A DNA stretch of 47,731 nucleotides from an uncultured Bacilli bacterium (GTDB lineage Bacteria > Bacillota_I > Bacilli_A > RF39 > UBA660), in the NCBI GenBank assembly GCA_934177995.1, contig CAKPPW010000008.1, positions 1-47,731 of the forward strand, in the 5' to 3' direction. This document shows, one piece after another, positions 17,085 to 24,918 of this stretch (positions are counted from its first letter, which is position 1; each line of letters begins with the position of its first letter). The notes beneath the pieces were generated by a model, which was not told the origin of the DNA, did not search any database, and worked only from the letters and a program-made list of their open reading frames with translations. Made by a program: the position numbers and the translations under genes.

Positions 17085-17535
17085 TAAAATAATTTATTCT
17101 TTTCAAACTTCAAAGAAAATTTTATGTGATGAAATTAATAATATTTTAGATAATAATATTGTTGATAATAAAGAGGAATTGTTCAGAAAAATTGGGGATA
17201 CATTAAATTGGATTTATGTTTGTTTAGAAAAAGTAAAAATTAATAACAATTCAAAATATAGTTCTTATATCTCGGCATTTAGAGGAGCTTCTAACATTCA
17301 TAAACATTCAAAACAAGAAGTTGACTTTGACAATTTCATAAATTGCAGTTTACTTCCTTGTACTTTACCAGCAATTTTATCTGATAGAGGGATTTTTTGT
17401 TGGAAAGAGATGAAACAAAAAATTATAGAAAATGAAGCTCAAGTGAAAAATTATAATAAATACTTGGCTAATAGAGATGTTATAGAGACGCTTAATGAAA
17501 TAGAAAAAATAATAATAGAATTAAATAGTAATTGA
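17077..17535 (+). CDS. Unknown helical protein coupled to the zinc-ribbon nuclease
   Basis: I do not recognise this 152-aa protein. It overlaps the nuclease gene by 8 nt, and its RBS (AAGGAG, 17059-17064) lies inside that gene, so the two are translationally coupled. It appears mostly alpha-helical and charged, with an invariant-looking patch AFRGASNIHKHSKQ. This faintly resembles the R-x(4)-H region of HEPN-type or abortive-infection helical proteins, but I cannot confirm it. Two cysteines (CSLLPC) and a GIFCWKEM segment follow. It could be an immunity or antitoxin partner, or a second effector. The stop overlaps a consensus promoter for the next unit. Confidence 0.6.
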   Translation: MNSKIIYSFQTSKKILCDEINNILDNNIVDNKEELFRKIGDTLNWIYVCLEKVKINNNSKYSSYISAFRGASNIHKHSKQEVDFDNFINCSLLPCTLPAILSDRGIFCWKEMKQKIIENEAQVKNYNKYLANRDVIETLNEIEKIIIELNSN

Positions 17536-17560
17536 CAGCAAAAAAGTAGTTATTTATAAA
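17532..17560 (+). promoter_or_regulatory. Consensus SigA promoter at the stop of the 152-aa gene
   Basis: TTGACA (17532-17537), exactly 17 bp, then TATAAA (17555-17560). It is the best promoter match I see in the window. The predicted transcript starts near 17567 and crosses about 250 nt without a gene. Confidence 0.75.
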
Positions 17561-17566
17561 TTTTAA

Positions 17567-17790
17567 TTTATTAAAACTCGTTATTTTTTAGATAAGTTCT
17601 GCTAGGCTTGCCGAGTGCTATGTTGTGCTCTTGGAAGCAACCAAACACCGAATTAACGAGCCAAGTGCTACCAAAAATTGCCAAAATCACTAATACAAAG
17701 TTCCTTGTGGTTAGGGAAAAAAATACAAACACAGTTATGGAAAGTAGCATAAAACAAAGGTGTGAACATAATTATATTTGTTAATATCTT
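17567..17790 (+). ncRNA. Candidate structured RNA or long structured leader (unassigned)
   Basis: It has no supported ORF and its core is visibly more GC-rich than its flanks. Three helices can be drawn by eye: CTCGTTA 17578-17584 with TAACGAG 17654-17660; inside it a hairpin 17606-17638 (GCTT/AAGC, CC/GG, GAGTGC/GTGCTC with G-U pairs, loop TATGTT); and a hairpin 17690-17714 (CTAAT/GTTAG and ACAAAG/CTTGT with one bulge, loop TTC). It follows a consensus promoter. No clear terminator separates it from the TTG-start gene at 17821, so it may be an independent small RNA or a 5' leader of that gene and bsh. I could not match it to an RNA class. Confidence 0.5.
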
Positions 17791-17820
17791 TTAAAATCTA
17801 AGTAGGAAGGATAAAAAGTA

Positions 17821-18048
17821 TTGAAAAAAGATTTAGTAACATTAGAAATAATAGTTAAAGAAAATGAAGTAGGAATACTAAGAGTTGGAAATGTTAATTA
17901 TACTTCTTTAACTGATTTGCTTCATTTAGTTATATTAAACAATCTACAAAACACAAATGCAGAACAAATTGAAGAAAAAATACCACAAGGTGAAAGATTA
18001 GTAAGACTTAATAATTCAGCAAGAAGACAAAGAGATAATAAAATATAA
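17821..18048 (+). CDS. Small unknown protein upstream of bsh
   Basis: A 75-aa reading frame with a TTG start preceded by AGGAAGG 10 nt upstream. It contains a beta-like start (LVTLEIIVKENEVGILRVG), a helix (TSLTDLLHLVILNNLQ) and a basic tail (RLNNSARRQRD). No family is recognised. It lies after the structured leader and 75 bp before bsh, so it may be co-transcribed with it. The short length and non-ATG start keep confidence modest. Confidence 0.5.
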   Translation: MKKDLVTLEIIVKENEVGILRVGNVNYTSLTDLLHLVILNNLQNTNAEQIEEKIPQGERLVRLNNSARRQRDNKI

Positions 18049-18123
18049 AAGATTTAGAGTTATTACAAAAACAAGTTAATGAAGAAAATAATTTGAAATT
18101 ATAATAAGAAAAGAGGGAAAAAT

Positions 18124-19098
18124 ATGTGTACAGCTGCAACTTATAAAACAAAAGATTTCTATTTTGGTAGAACATTAGATTATGAATACTCGTATAATGA
18201 AGAAGTTACTATAACACCAAGAAATTATGAATTTAAATTTAGAAGAGTTAAAAACTTAAATAGTCATTATGCAATAATAGGTATGGCATATATAATGAAT
18301 GATTATCCTTTATATTATGATGCTGTAAATGAAAAAGGTTTAGCAATAGCTGGATTAAATTTTGTTGGTAATGCCCATTATAATGAAGAACAAAAAGAAA
18401 AAGAAAATGTAGCTCAATTTGAATTAATTCCTTACTTATTAAGCCAGTGTTCTTCCGTAAAAGAAGCTAGAATGTTATTACAAAAAATAAATATTACCAA
18501 TGATAAATTTAATAGTGACCTACCACTTGCTCAATTACATTGGATTATATCTGATAAAGAAGAATCTATTACCTTGGAGTCAGTAAAAGAAGGAATTAAA
18601 ATATATGATAATCCAGTAGGTGTGTTAACCAATAATCCCACATTTGATAAGCAGTTATTCAATTTAAACAATTATAGTCAATTATCTACAGAAAATAAAG
18701 AAAATACTTTTAATAGTAAACTAACCTTTGATACATACAGTAGAGGAATGGGAGGATTGGGTTTACCTGGTGATTTATCAAGTATGTCACGATTTGTTAG
18801 AGTAGCATTTGTTAAAATGAATTCTTTATCAAAAGAAGATGAATGTGAAAGTGTAAGTCAATTTTTTCATATTCTAAATTCGGTTGATCAACAAAGAGGA
18901 TGTTGTAATTTAGGAGAAAATAAATTTGAAATTACTATATATACTTCTTGTTGCAATACTAGTAAAGGTATATATTATTATACAACCTATAATAATCATC
19001 AAATTAGTGCTGTAGATATGCATAAAGAAGAACTTAATAGCAATTTATTAATTCATTACCCTTTGATAACAGGAGAACAAATTAAGTTTCAAAACTAA
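18124..19098 (+). CDS. bsh: Choloylglycine hydrolase (bile salt hydrolase)
   Basis: An Ntn-hydrolase that cleaves the amide bond of glycine- or taurine-conjugated bile acids. The nucleophile Cys2 follows the initiator Met (MCTAATYKTKDFYFGRTLDYE), so Met removal exposes it. Other active-site positions of the family are present: Arg16 and Asp19, Asn79 in AGLNF, Asn171 in LTNNP and an Arg in SRFVRV (223/226). The GLGLPGDLSSMSRFVR block and the final YYTTYNNHQISAV match bile salt hydrolases more than penicillin V acylases. 324 aa is the usual length, and no signal peptide is present, as for cytoplasmic BSH. RBS AAGAGGG precedes ATG 18124. A membrane protein gene follows 15 bp later, probably in the same operon. 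Confidence 0.95.
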   Translation: MCTAATYKTKDFYFGRTLDYEYSYNEEVTITPRNYEFKFRRVKNLNSHYAIIGMAYIMNDYPLYYDAVNEKGLAIAGLNFVGNAHYNEEQKEKENVAQFELIPYLLSQCSSVKEARMLLQKINITNDKFNSDLPLAQLHWIISDKEESITLESVKEGIKIYDNPVGVLTNNPTFDKQLFNLNNYSQLSTENKENTFNSKLTFDTYSRGMGGLGLPGDLSSMSRFVRVAFVKMNSLSKEDECESVSQFFHILNSVDQQRGCCNLGENKFEITIYTSCCNTSKGIYYYTTYNNHQISAVDMHKEELNSNLLIHYPLITGEQIKFQN

Positions 19099-19113
19099 AG
19101 GGGGAAGAGAAAA

Positions 19114-19944
19114 ATGAAAGTTCAAAAATTAATCAAAATGGCTTATAAAGAGAATAAAAGAAGTTCTCTAGCTATATATTTAATATTGAGATTTTTAGTT
19201 ATATTATGTATGGTTCTTCAGCTTATAAGAGGAGATTTAAATAATGCTTTATTATGTTTATTATCATTAATACTATTATTTGCACCATTATTTATTCAAA
19301 ATAAATTTGAAATAACTTTGCCAGATGGATTAGAAATAGCTATATACTTATTCATTTTTTCTGCTGAAATATTAGGTGAAATTAACAATTTCTATGGAAT
19401 AATTCCTTATTGGGATACAATGTTACATACAATTAATGGATTTTTAGCTACAGCTGTTGGTTTTTCCTTAGTAAATTTATTAAACAATAATAGTACACAT
19501 ATTAATTTATCACCATTTTATTTGTGTTTAGTAGCTTTTTGTTTTTCTATGACAATAGGAGTATTATGGGAATTTTTTGAATATGGAAGCGATAAAATAT
19601 TAAAACTCGATATGCAAAAAGATACGATTGTACAAGAAATATCATCAGTAGCATTAAATCCTGATGGTAAAAATAAGCCAGTTATAATTGATAATATTGG
19701 AAAAACAGTTATTTATGATACTAAGGGAAATATAATCCAAACAATAGATAATGGATATTTAGATATAGGTATAAATGATACTATGAAAGATTTATTTGTT
19801 AACTTTGTTGGTGCTTTAGTATTTAGTTTCTTTGCTTACTTTGGCTTGAAACATAATGAAGATAATTTATTTATAAATAATTTTGTTCCAACAAAAGGTA
19901 AAAGAGAAATGGCAAAATCTGTAGCAAAATTTTTATCAAAATGA
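19114..19944 (+). CDS. Multi-pass membrane protein (DUF2238-like), bsh-linked
   Basis: A 276-aa protein with about six hydrophobic segments: residues ~20-40, 45-62, 72-92, 105-125, 135-155 and a C-terminal one near 230-250. Polar signatures inside the membrane region (PYWDTMLHTINGFLA, IGVLWEFFEYGSD and IGINDTMKDLFVNFVGAL) resemble DUF2238-type membrane proteins, whose function is unknown. A soluble loop of about 60 residues lies between the fifth and sixth helices. RBS AAAGGGGG precedes ATG 19114. Linkage to bsh suggests a role in bile or envelope stress, but this is inference. A terminator follows the TGA stop. Confidence 0.7.
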   Translation: MKVQKLIKMAYKENKRSSLAIYLILRFLVILCMVLQLIRGDLNNALLCLLSLILLFAPLFIQNKFEITLPDGLEIAIYLFIFSAEILGEINNFYGIIPYWDTMLHTINGFLATAVGFSLVNLLNNNSTHINLSPFYLCLVAFCFSMTIGVLWEFFEYGSDKILKLDMQKDTIVQEISSVALNPDGKNKPVIIDNIGKTVIYDTKGNIIQTIDNGYLDIGINDTMKDLFVNFVGALVFSFFAYFGLKHNEDNLFINNFVPTKGKREMAKSVAKFLSK

Positions 19945-19956
19945 TATTTATAATAG

Positions 19957-19981
19957 ACTATTCAAAGGAATAGTTTTTTTA
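19957..19981 (+). terminator. Rho-independent terminator closing the bsh operon
   Basis: The perfect 7-bp stem ACTATTC / GAATAGT with loop AAAG, followed by seven or more T. Confidence 0.9.
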
Positions 19982-20034
19982 TTTAAGAGTAGAATTATTA
20001 TTATTTTTGTATATTATACTAATAGGAGGTTGTT

Positions 20035-21147
20035 ATGTACAATAATGATAATTTTGAGAAGTTAAAAAAAAGAATAGATAAATGTAGAAATTGTTATATT
20101 CAAGGACCAACAGGACCTAAAGGAGAAAAGGGAGATACTGGAGATAGAGGAGTACAAGGACCTACTACTATAGAAGTAGGTATTACAGAAACAGTAGAGT
20201 CACATCAAGAAGCTAAAGTAGAAAATATCGGTACAAATGAAGATGTAGTTTTAAGATTTAAAATACCAAAAGGGGAGCAAGGGATAGAGGGAAAAATAGG
20301 ACCCCAAGGAATTCCCGGACCTAAAGGAGATAAAGGAGATATTGGTCCTCAAGGAATAAAAGGTGAAAAAGGAGACCAAGGACCAGCTACTATTCAAATT
20401 GGAACTGTTGAAACAATTGAGCCGACAGAAGATGCTGAAGTTGTAAATACTGGTACACCTGTTGATGTAGTTTTAGATTTTAAAATACCAAAAGGAGAGA
20501 AAGGCGACCAAGGAGATATGGGACCAAGGGGATTACCAGGAGAAATAGGAAGAACAGAACATATAGCTATTGATGAGACAGAAACTTTAGAACCTGGTGA
20601 ACCAGCTCAAGTTATGGATACTTTTGAAAACTGGGTACATCATTTAGCATTTTTAATTCCAAAAGGTGAGAAAGGTGCTACGGGAGAAAGAGGTCCACAA
20701 GGACAAGCCGGACCACCAGGAACAGAATTTGTCTCTTCTTATGGGATTAGATATTCAATGTCTACTACTCCACTTGCTTTACTTCAAGGAACAGATAATA
20801 TTATCCCCTTGCCTGAAAAAGGAGCAGCTTTTCTTACCGAATATCCAGATGGTAATTCAATTAAAATAAAAGAAAATGGAGTTTATCTCATATCTTATTC
20901 ATTATGTGGTGCTACCAATGAAGAATGTTCTTTAACTATGTCAGTAAGAGCTAATGATATATTACAACCAGCAACAAATATTACTAGTGAGTTTCAAGCA
21001 CAAATAATTAATTCTATAAGTTCATCTACCATTGTAGCACTAAGTAAAGATGATTTGATAACATTAAATGTAAAACCATCTATGGCAGTTAACATAACAT
21101 TTAATGGAAGTACTAATGCGATATTAAGTGTTGTAAAAATACATTAA
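20035..21147 (+). CDS. Collagen-like protein with C-terminal BclA/TNF-like domain
   Basis: After a short cysteine-bearing N terminus without a signal peptide, Gly-X-Y runs (GPTGPKGEKGDTGDRG and similar) alternate with three copies of a ~40-residue spacer of the form I.(I/V)..TET(V/I)E....A.V...GT...V(L).FKIPKGE.G. The third copy is degenerate. The C-terminal ~135 residues (from SSYGIRYSM) are beta-rich, with NGVYLISYSLCGA, typical of the C1q/TNF-like trimer-forming domain of BclA-type proteins. It presumably forms a trimeric filament, as in exosporium or phage-tail-associated collagen-like proteins. RBS TAGGAGG precedes ATG 20035. It heads the fibrous protein cluster up to 23994. Location outside the cell cannot be explained by a Sec signal. 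Confidence 0.85.
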   Translation: MYNNDNFEKLKKRIDKCRNCYIQGPTGPKGEKGDTGDRGVQGPTTIEVGITETVESHQEAKVENIGTNEDVVLRFKIPKGEQGIEGKIGPQGIPGPKGDKGDIGPQGIKGEKGDQGPATIQIGTVETIEPTEDAEVVNTGTPVDVVLDFKIPKGEKGDQGDMGPRGLPGEIGRTEHIAIDETETLEPGEPAQVMDTFENWVHHLAFLIPKGEKGATGERGPQGQAGPPGTEFVSSYGIRYSMSTTPLALLQGTDNIIPLPEKGAAFLTEYPDGNSIKIKENGVYLISYSLCGATNEECSLTMSVRANDILQPATNITSEFQAQIINSISSSTIVALSKDDLITLNVKPSMAVNITFNGSTNAILSVVKIH

Positions 21148-21214
21148 AAGTAATGAAAATTGATTATTTCAAAATATTTTTCTAGCATAATTTATGGTAA
21201 AGGAAAGTGATAAT

Positions 21215-23071
21215 ATGGAAATAATTAATAACAATACAGTGGTAGTAACTAATAGTGAAGAATTAAAAGATGTACTAAGTAATACAAATGATTATAATTA
21301 TGTATATTTAGGTAATGATATAACTTTAACGAGTGGATTTAAAATAAATGCTAATAAAACAAAAGTAACTATTGATGGTACATATAATAATATTAAAGCA
21401 ACCTATACAAATAATTTAACTGATAGTACAGATGTTATAACGGTTAGTACTACGAATAAAAGAATTATACTTAAAAATATGAATATAGTTAGTTCCCATA
21501 CCTATAGCGTAGTTTATGTACCATCTCATCCTAATTATTCTAACTTAACTGTTGAGTATAATAATATTAATTTTAATGGTATAGAACTATCTAATAATTA
21601 CTATGGTTCAACAAAGATTATTGATTCTATTATAACTGTCAGTGATACAAATGGTGTAACTGCTCAAAAAGCATGTGATTCTAATAGAATAATAATAGGT
21701 GGAAATACAACAATTACAAGTAATTCCACTACCAGCACAGTATTCTTCTTTAATGATGTAATACCATCCTATATTAAAATAGTACCTAATAGTAATGTAA
21801 ATATCACAACTAATAAAGAATTAATGAATGGTACTAATCGACTTGATTTAATAGTAGGACATGGAGCAGAATTCCTTTTAACTACTGGAAATGGTTTTGC
21901 TATCACAACAACACATGGAGCTAGGAATGTCATAATTGAACAAATGGCTAATTTTACTTTTATAGAGAAGAGCCATCAACGTGTCCCTATGTGGAATGTA
22001 TTTGGTGATTTTAAAGTTTTAGAAGGAGCTAGTATATCAGTGCTAAATACTTATATGACTACTCCAACTGATAATTATAATATCTATTTTAAAGGTACAA
22101 ACCAAAAATTTATATTAGATAATCCTAAATATGTGAATATCTATACTAAAAATGCCAATGTAGTATATGCCAATAATTCCGTTGATTTTTCCTTTAAATT
22201 TTCAAGGATTAATATGTGGATTTATGCTCTAGATTATACAAGTGCTTGTACACTAGATGATCAACCTGCATTTTTCTGGTATAAAGAAAATACTCCTGCT
22301 GAAATAACTGGCTCTTTTAGTAAAGATACTACTACAGTTACATCTCACAATTTTACTGATAGTGAATTAAGCTCAATATCAGACATAACTAATTTTAAGT
22401 TTCAAGGTATAAAGATATTAACTTTAGGACAATTAAAAACTAATGTACATCCAGTCCTCAATTCTACCAATACCATATCAGGTCATACCACACCATATGC
22501 TAATGTAAAAATAGAATATGATAGTAAAAACTTACTAGCAACTGCTGATGAAAATGGTTTATTTGAAACTGATCTTGATACTACTATTCCTGATAATACA
22601 AGAATTAAAATAGTATCTTGTTTAAATAGTTGTTATACCGAAAGAAAAGTGACAGTACCATTTAGTGGAGAATTAACCCTTTTAAGAGTAACAGAGAATA
22701 TTCCTTTTAGTATGAATCCGTCATCTATTAAACCACTTATTTTACCTAAAGAAAATCAAACAATAGTAACAGTAGTTGATAGTAGAATAAATAGTAGTAA
22801 GTGGAAACTATATTTAAACTATACAAATCCAATGATAGAAAAAGAGGGAAAAATATTAATAGATTCATTAGTCTTTAAAAAATTTGATAATGAGGAGATT
22901 ATTTTAAAGACTAATAAAAAACTAATATATGAATCAAGTGATAATGGTGGAAATATAAGTGTAAGTAATGTTACTTTTTCTACGGATAAAGGATTATTAC
23001 TTAAACCGAGTAAAGATTTATTAGAAGATGAGGATTATTCTACATTAATAATTTGGAGTGTAGAGGAGTAA
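21215..23071 (+). CDS. Beta-helix-like repetitive protein with Ig-like C-terminal region, unknown
   Basis: No named family is recognised. The first ~330 residues show short beta-strand turns rich in Asn/Thr/Ile (VYLGNDITLTSGFKI, VTIDGTYNNI, IILKNMNIVSS), the look of a right-handed parallel beta-helix (pectate-lyase-like fold). The C-terminal half has an Ig/carboxypeptidase-regulatory-like domain (ISGHTTPYANVKIEYDSK ... ATADENGLFETDL) and a final beta-sandwich region. There is no signal peptide. The frame extends up to ATG 21194, but ATG 21215 has AAGGAAAGTGAT directly upstream and is the better start. The gene sits between the collagen-like and small fibrous protein genes, suggesting a shared extracellular or spore/phage-tail-like structure (inference). 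Confidence 0.7.
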   Translation: MEIINNNTVVVTNSEELKDVLSNTNDYNYVYLGNDITLTSGFKINANKTKVTIDGTYNNIKATYTNNLTDSTDVITVSTTNKRIILKNMNIVSSHTYSVVYVPSHPNYSNLTVEYNNINFNGIELSNNYYGSTKIIDSIITVSDTNGVTAQKACDSNRIIIGGNTTITSNSTTSTVFFFNDVIPSYIKIVPNSNVNITTNKELMNGTNRLDLIVGHGAEFLLTTGNGFAITTTHGARNVIIEQMANFTFIEKSHQRVPMWNVFGDFKVLEGASISVLNTYMTTPTDNYNIYFKGTNQKFILDNPKYVNIYTKNANVVYANNSVDFSFKFSRINMWIYALDYTSACTLDDQPAFFWYKENTPAEITGSFSKDTTTVTSHNFTDSELSSISDITNFKFQGIKILTLGQLKTNVHPVLNSTNTISGHTTPYANVKIEYDSKNLLATADENGLFETDLDTTIPDNTRIKIVSCLNSCYTERKVTVPFSGELTLLRVTENIPFSMNPSSIKPLILPKENQTIVTVVDSRINSSKWKLYLNYTNPMIEKEGKILIDSLVFKKFDNEEIILKTNKKLIYESSDNGGNISVSNVTFSTDKGLLLKPSKDLLEDEDYSTLIIWSVEE

Positions 23072-23125
23072 TGCTTTTTCCAAATGTTAAATTGATTCAT
23101 AAAATATTTTGTAATGAGGTGAAAT

Positions 23126-23467
23126 ATGAAAAATGATTATATTTATATTAAACTTTATAATGATAAAGAAGTAAAATTAAATGTTAAATTAAAGGATAAA
23201 TGTAATAAGGTGGTTTTTGAAGGTAAAACTGATAATTTAGGAAGAATTAAAATACCAATATGTAACAATGAACTTTATAACCTAATAATATATTCTAATT
23301 TAACAGTTATCAAAGTATCTTTAATCGCTAAAAAGAATAGAGTCTATCATATAAATATTAATAATAAAAGCAATGGTAAACTCATTACAATTTTACTAAT
23401 GGATAAGAATTATCCTAATATAAAAATAGAAGGAGGTAAAATGACATTATGGCAAGACAGACAATAA
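23126..23467 (+). CDS. Small beta-rich protein with C-terminal YPNI motif, unknown
   Basis: A 113-aa protein with no signal peptide. Residues 5-80 have a beta-sandwich pattern (VKLNVKLKDKCNKVVFEGKT, DNLGRIKIPI). The C terminus LLMDKNYPNIKIEGGKMTLW closely matches the end of the next protein (TLMDESYPNIPIMDGQIIL). RBS TGAGGTG precedes ATG 23126. Its 3' end overlaps the next gene by 19 nt and contains that gene's AGGAGGT, so the two are coupled. The function is unknown; the shared tail may be an assembly or docking motif. Confidence 0.65.
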   Translation: MKNDYIYIKLYNDKEVKLNVKLKDKCNKVVFEGKTDNLGRIKIPICNNELYNLIIYSNLTVIKVSLIAKKNRVYHININNKSNGKLITILLMDKNYPNIKIEGGKMTLWQDRQ

Positions 23468-23994
23468 ACATAACAAATGGTAAAGGAAGTATTGAGTTAG
23501 TTAACGGAAATTATAATGCTACAGCAGTAGTTGGAGGATATGATTCTTCAACTCTTACTCCAACTAGTGTAAATGTGGTAGATGGTGTTGATACATATGC
23601 TTTTACTATAAGTGCTACAGGAACTTTAACTCTTCATGTGACTGATACAGGTGATCCTGTTACTGGTGTTGATATTGTTGGTGCAAAGTTTATAAGAACA
23701 GATAGTACAGGGGCAATAGTTGGAACAGAAGCTGTTACTAATCAAGATGGTAATGCCGTATTTAATAATGTTCCTTTCGCTGCAACTGGAAGTAATCCAA
23801 TATATTACAAACAAATAGCAGGAGATGGAGGACATACATTTGATGAAACAGTTAAATCAATTACTATGACTGTAGAAACCCAAACTGTAGAAATAACAAA
23901 TCCTCAAGCTCCACTTAGAAACTTCACATTAATGGATGAAAGCTATCCAAATATACCAATTATGGATGGACAAATAATACTTCAAGATAATTAA
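23449..23994 (+). CDS. Small Ig-like repeat protein with C-terminal YPNI motif, unknown
   Basis: A 181-aa, Thr/Val/Gly-rich, very acidic, beta-rich protein. Two consecutive modules are visible: residues ~5-50 (NGKGSIELVNGNYNATAVVG) and an Ig/carboxypeptidase-regulatory-like domain at ~58-150 (LTLHVTDTGDPVTGVDIVGAKF ... TNQDGNAVFNNVPF). This has the look of SpaA-like or prealbumin-like domains. It ends in the YPNI motif shared with its upstream neighbour. There is no signal peptide and no LPXTG. RBS AGGAGGT (23431-23437) precedes ATG 23449. It is the last gene of the fibrous cluster; a terminator follows at once. Confidence 0.7.
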   Translation: MARQTINITNGKGSIELVNGNYNATAVVGGYDSSTLTPTSVNVVDGVDTYAFTISATGTLTLHVTDTGDPVTGVDIVGAKFIRTDSTGAIVGTEAVTNQDGNAVFNNVPFAATGSNPIYYKQIAGDGGHTFDETVKSITMTVETQTVEITNPQAPLRNFTLMDESYPNIPIMDGQIILQDN

Positions 23995-24023
23995 GAAAAG
24001 GCTATAGTGAGGCCTTTTTCTTT
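23995..24023 (+). terminator. Rho-independent terminator between the fibrous cluster and the F1-like cluster
   Basis: The stem AAAAGGC / GCCTTTT with a 9-nt loop is followed by TTTC. The following 24024-24174 is AT-rich. It must hold the promoter of the next operon (TATAAT at 24156-24161 is a candidate -10), but I cannot fix a -35. Confidence 0.8.
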
Positions 24024-24174
24024 ATAATTTCTTTGAGTTTTGGTAAAATGATTAATTACAAGACTAATGAAAATAAATGTATTAAGTTAAAAAATTCAGT
24101 TTTATATAAAATTTTCAACAGCCCTTATTGATAAAAATCTTTACAATTGATAAAATATAATATATGGTGATGAT

Positions 24175-24909
24175 ATGAAAAATATGATAATAAAAATAAA
24201 GGAAAATAAGAAAACTTTAGGACTTGCACTAATGCTAACTGTCCTAATTATGTTGCTACTTGTAGTTATTTCATTATTTTTGGCCAAAAAAAACTTAAAT
24301 GAATATAAAATAAGAAATGAAAATATTTACATTTATTTTGGTGAGGAAAAATTTGAGTTTAATAGTGATGTTATTTTGGATAAAAATAATAACATTACAT
24401 CTTTAAAGACAGATGATAAAAAACTTAATCTATATTCAGAACCAGTATATATAAAAAATAAGAAAAAAATTATTTTTCCCAAAAGTATGAATGTAGTCTT
24501 TCCTAAGTCTAGTTTTAAACAATATAAGATTAATTATTATACTGTTTTAACTAAAGATAATGAAGATTATAAACTAACTAATAAAAATCTAGACTATAGA
24601 ATTAGTAATTCATTTTTATATGATGGTAATGATTTATATTTTTTCATAACCAAAGGTACTGTTACCTTTTCTAATCAATCTATTGATATATCACCCATGA
24701 GTTATGTAAATTATTCATATGGTAATGGAGAATTATATATTTATAATTATGATGAAGATAAAGTTTATTATTACCCAGCAATGATTGATGGAGATGTTAT
24801 ATTTAAAAACGATGATTTTGAACTTAATATTAGTTCGGATAGCGTAAAAAGTGGTACTAAAAATAAATTATTAAGAAAAAATATAGATGATTTAGGTCGA
24901 TTAAAGTAG
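24175..24909 (+). CDS. Bitopic membrane protein, first gene of the F1-like cluster
   Basis: 244 aa, no known family. It has a short basic cytoplasmic N terminus, one hydrophobic segment at about residues 16-40 (LGLALMLTVLIMLLLVVISLF), then a ~200-residue beta-rich domain predicted outside. That domain shows short motifs similar in position to the membrane-proximal modules of the three following large proteins: PVYIKNKKKIIFP, then a later F(F/I)..KGTVTFSNQ...I..MSYV strand series. It lacks the FN3 and long stalk regions of those proteins, so it may be a membrane-proximal core component. The gene starts 9 nt before the 2930-aa gene. Its function is inferred from context only. Confidence 0.7.
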   Translation: MKNMIIKIKENKKTLGLALMLTVLIMLLLVVISLFLAKKNLNEYKIRNENIYIYFGEEKFEFNSDVILDKNNNITSLKTDDKKLNLYSEPVYIKNKKKIIFPKSMNVVFPKSSFKQYKINYYTVLTKDNEDYKLTNKNLDYRISNSFLYDGNDLYFFITKGTVTFSNQSIDISPMSYVNYSYGNGELYIYNYDEDKVYYYPAMIDGDVIFKNDDFELNISSDSVKSGTKNKLLRKNIDDLGRLK

Positions 24910-24918
24910 GGTGATAGT

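Noticed and set aside
20666..20869. Plus-strand frame of 67 codons within the collagen-like gene
   Set aside because: It overlaps the clear Gly-X-Y and TNF-like coding frame; out-of-frame shadow.
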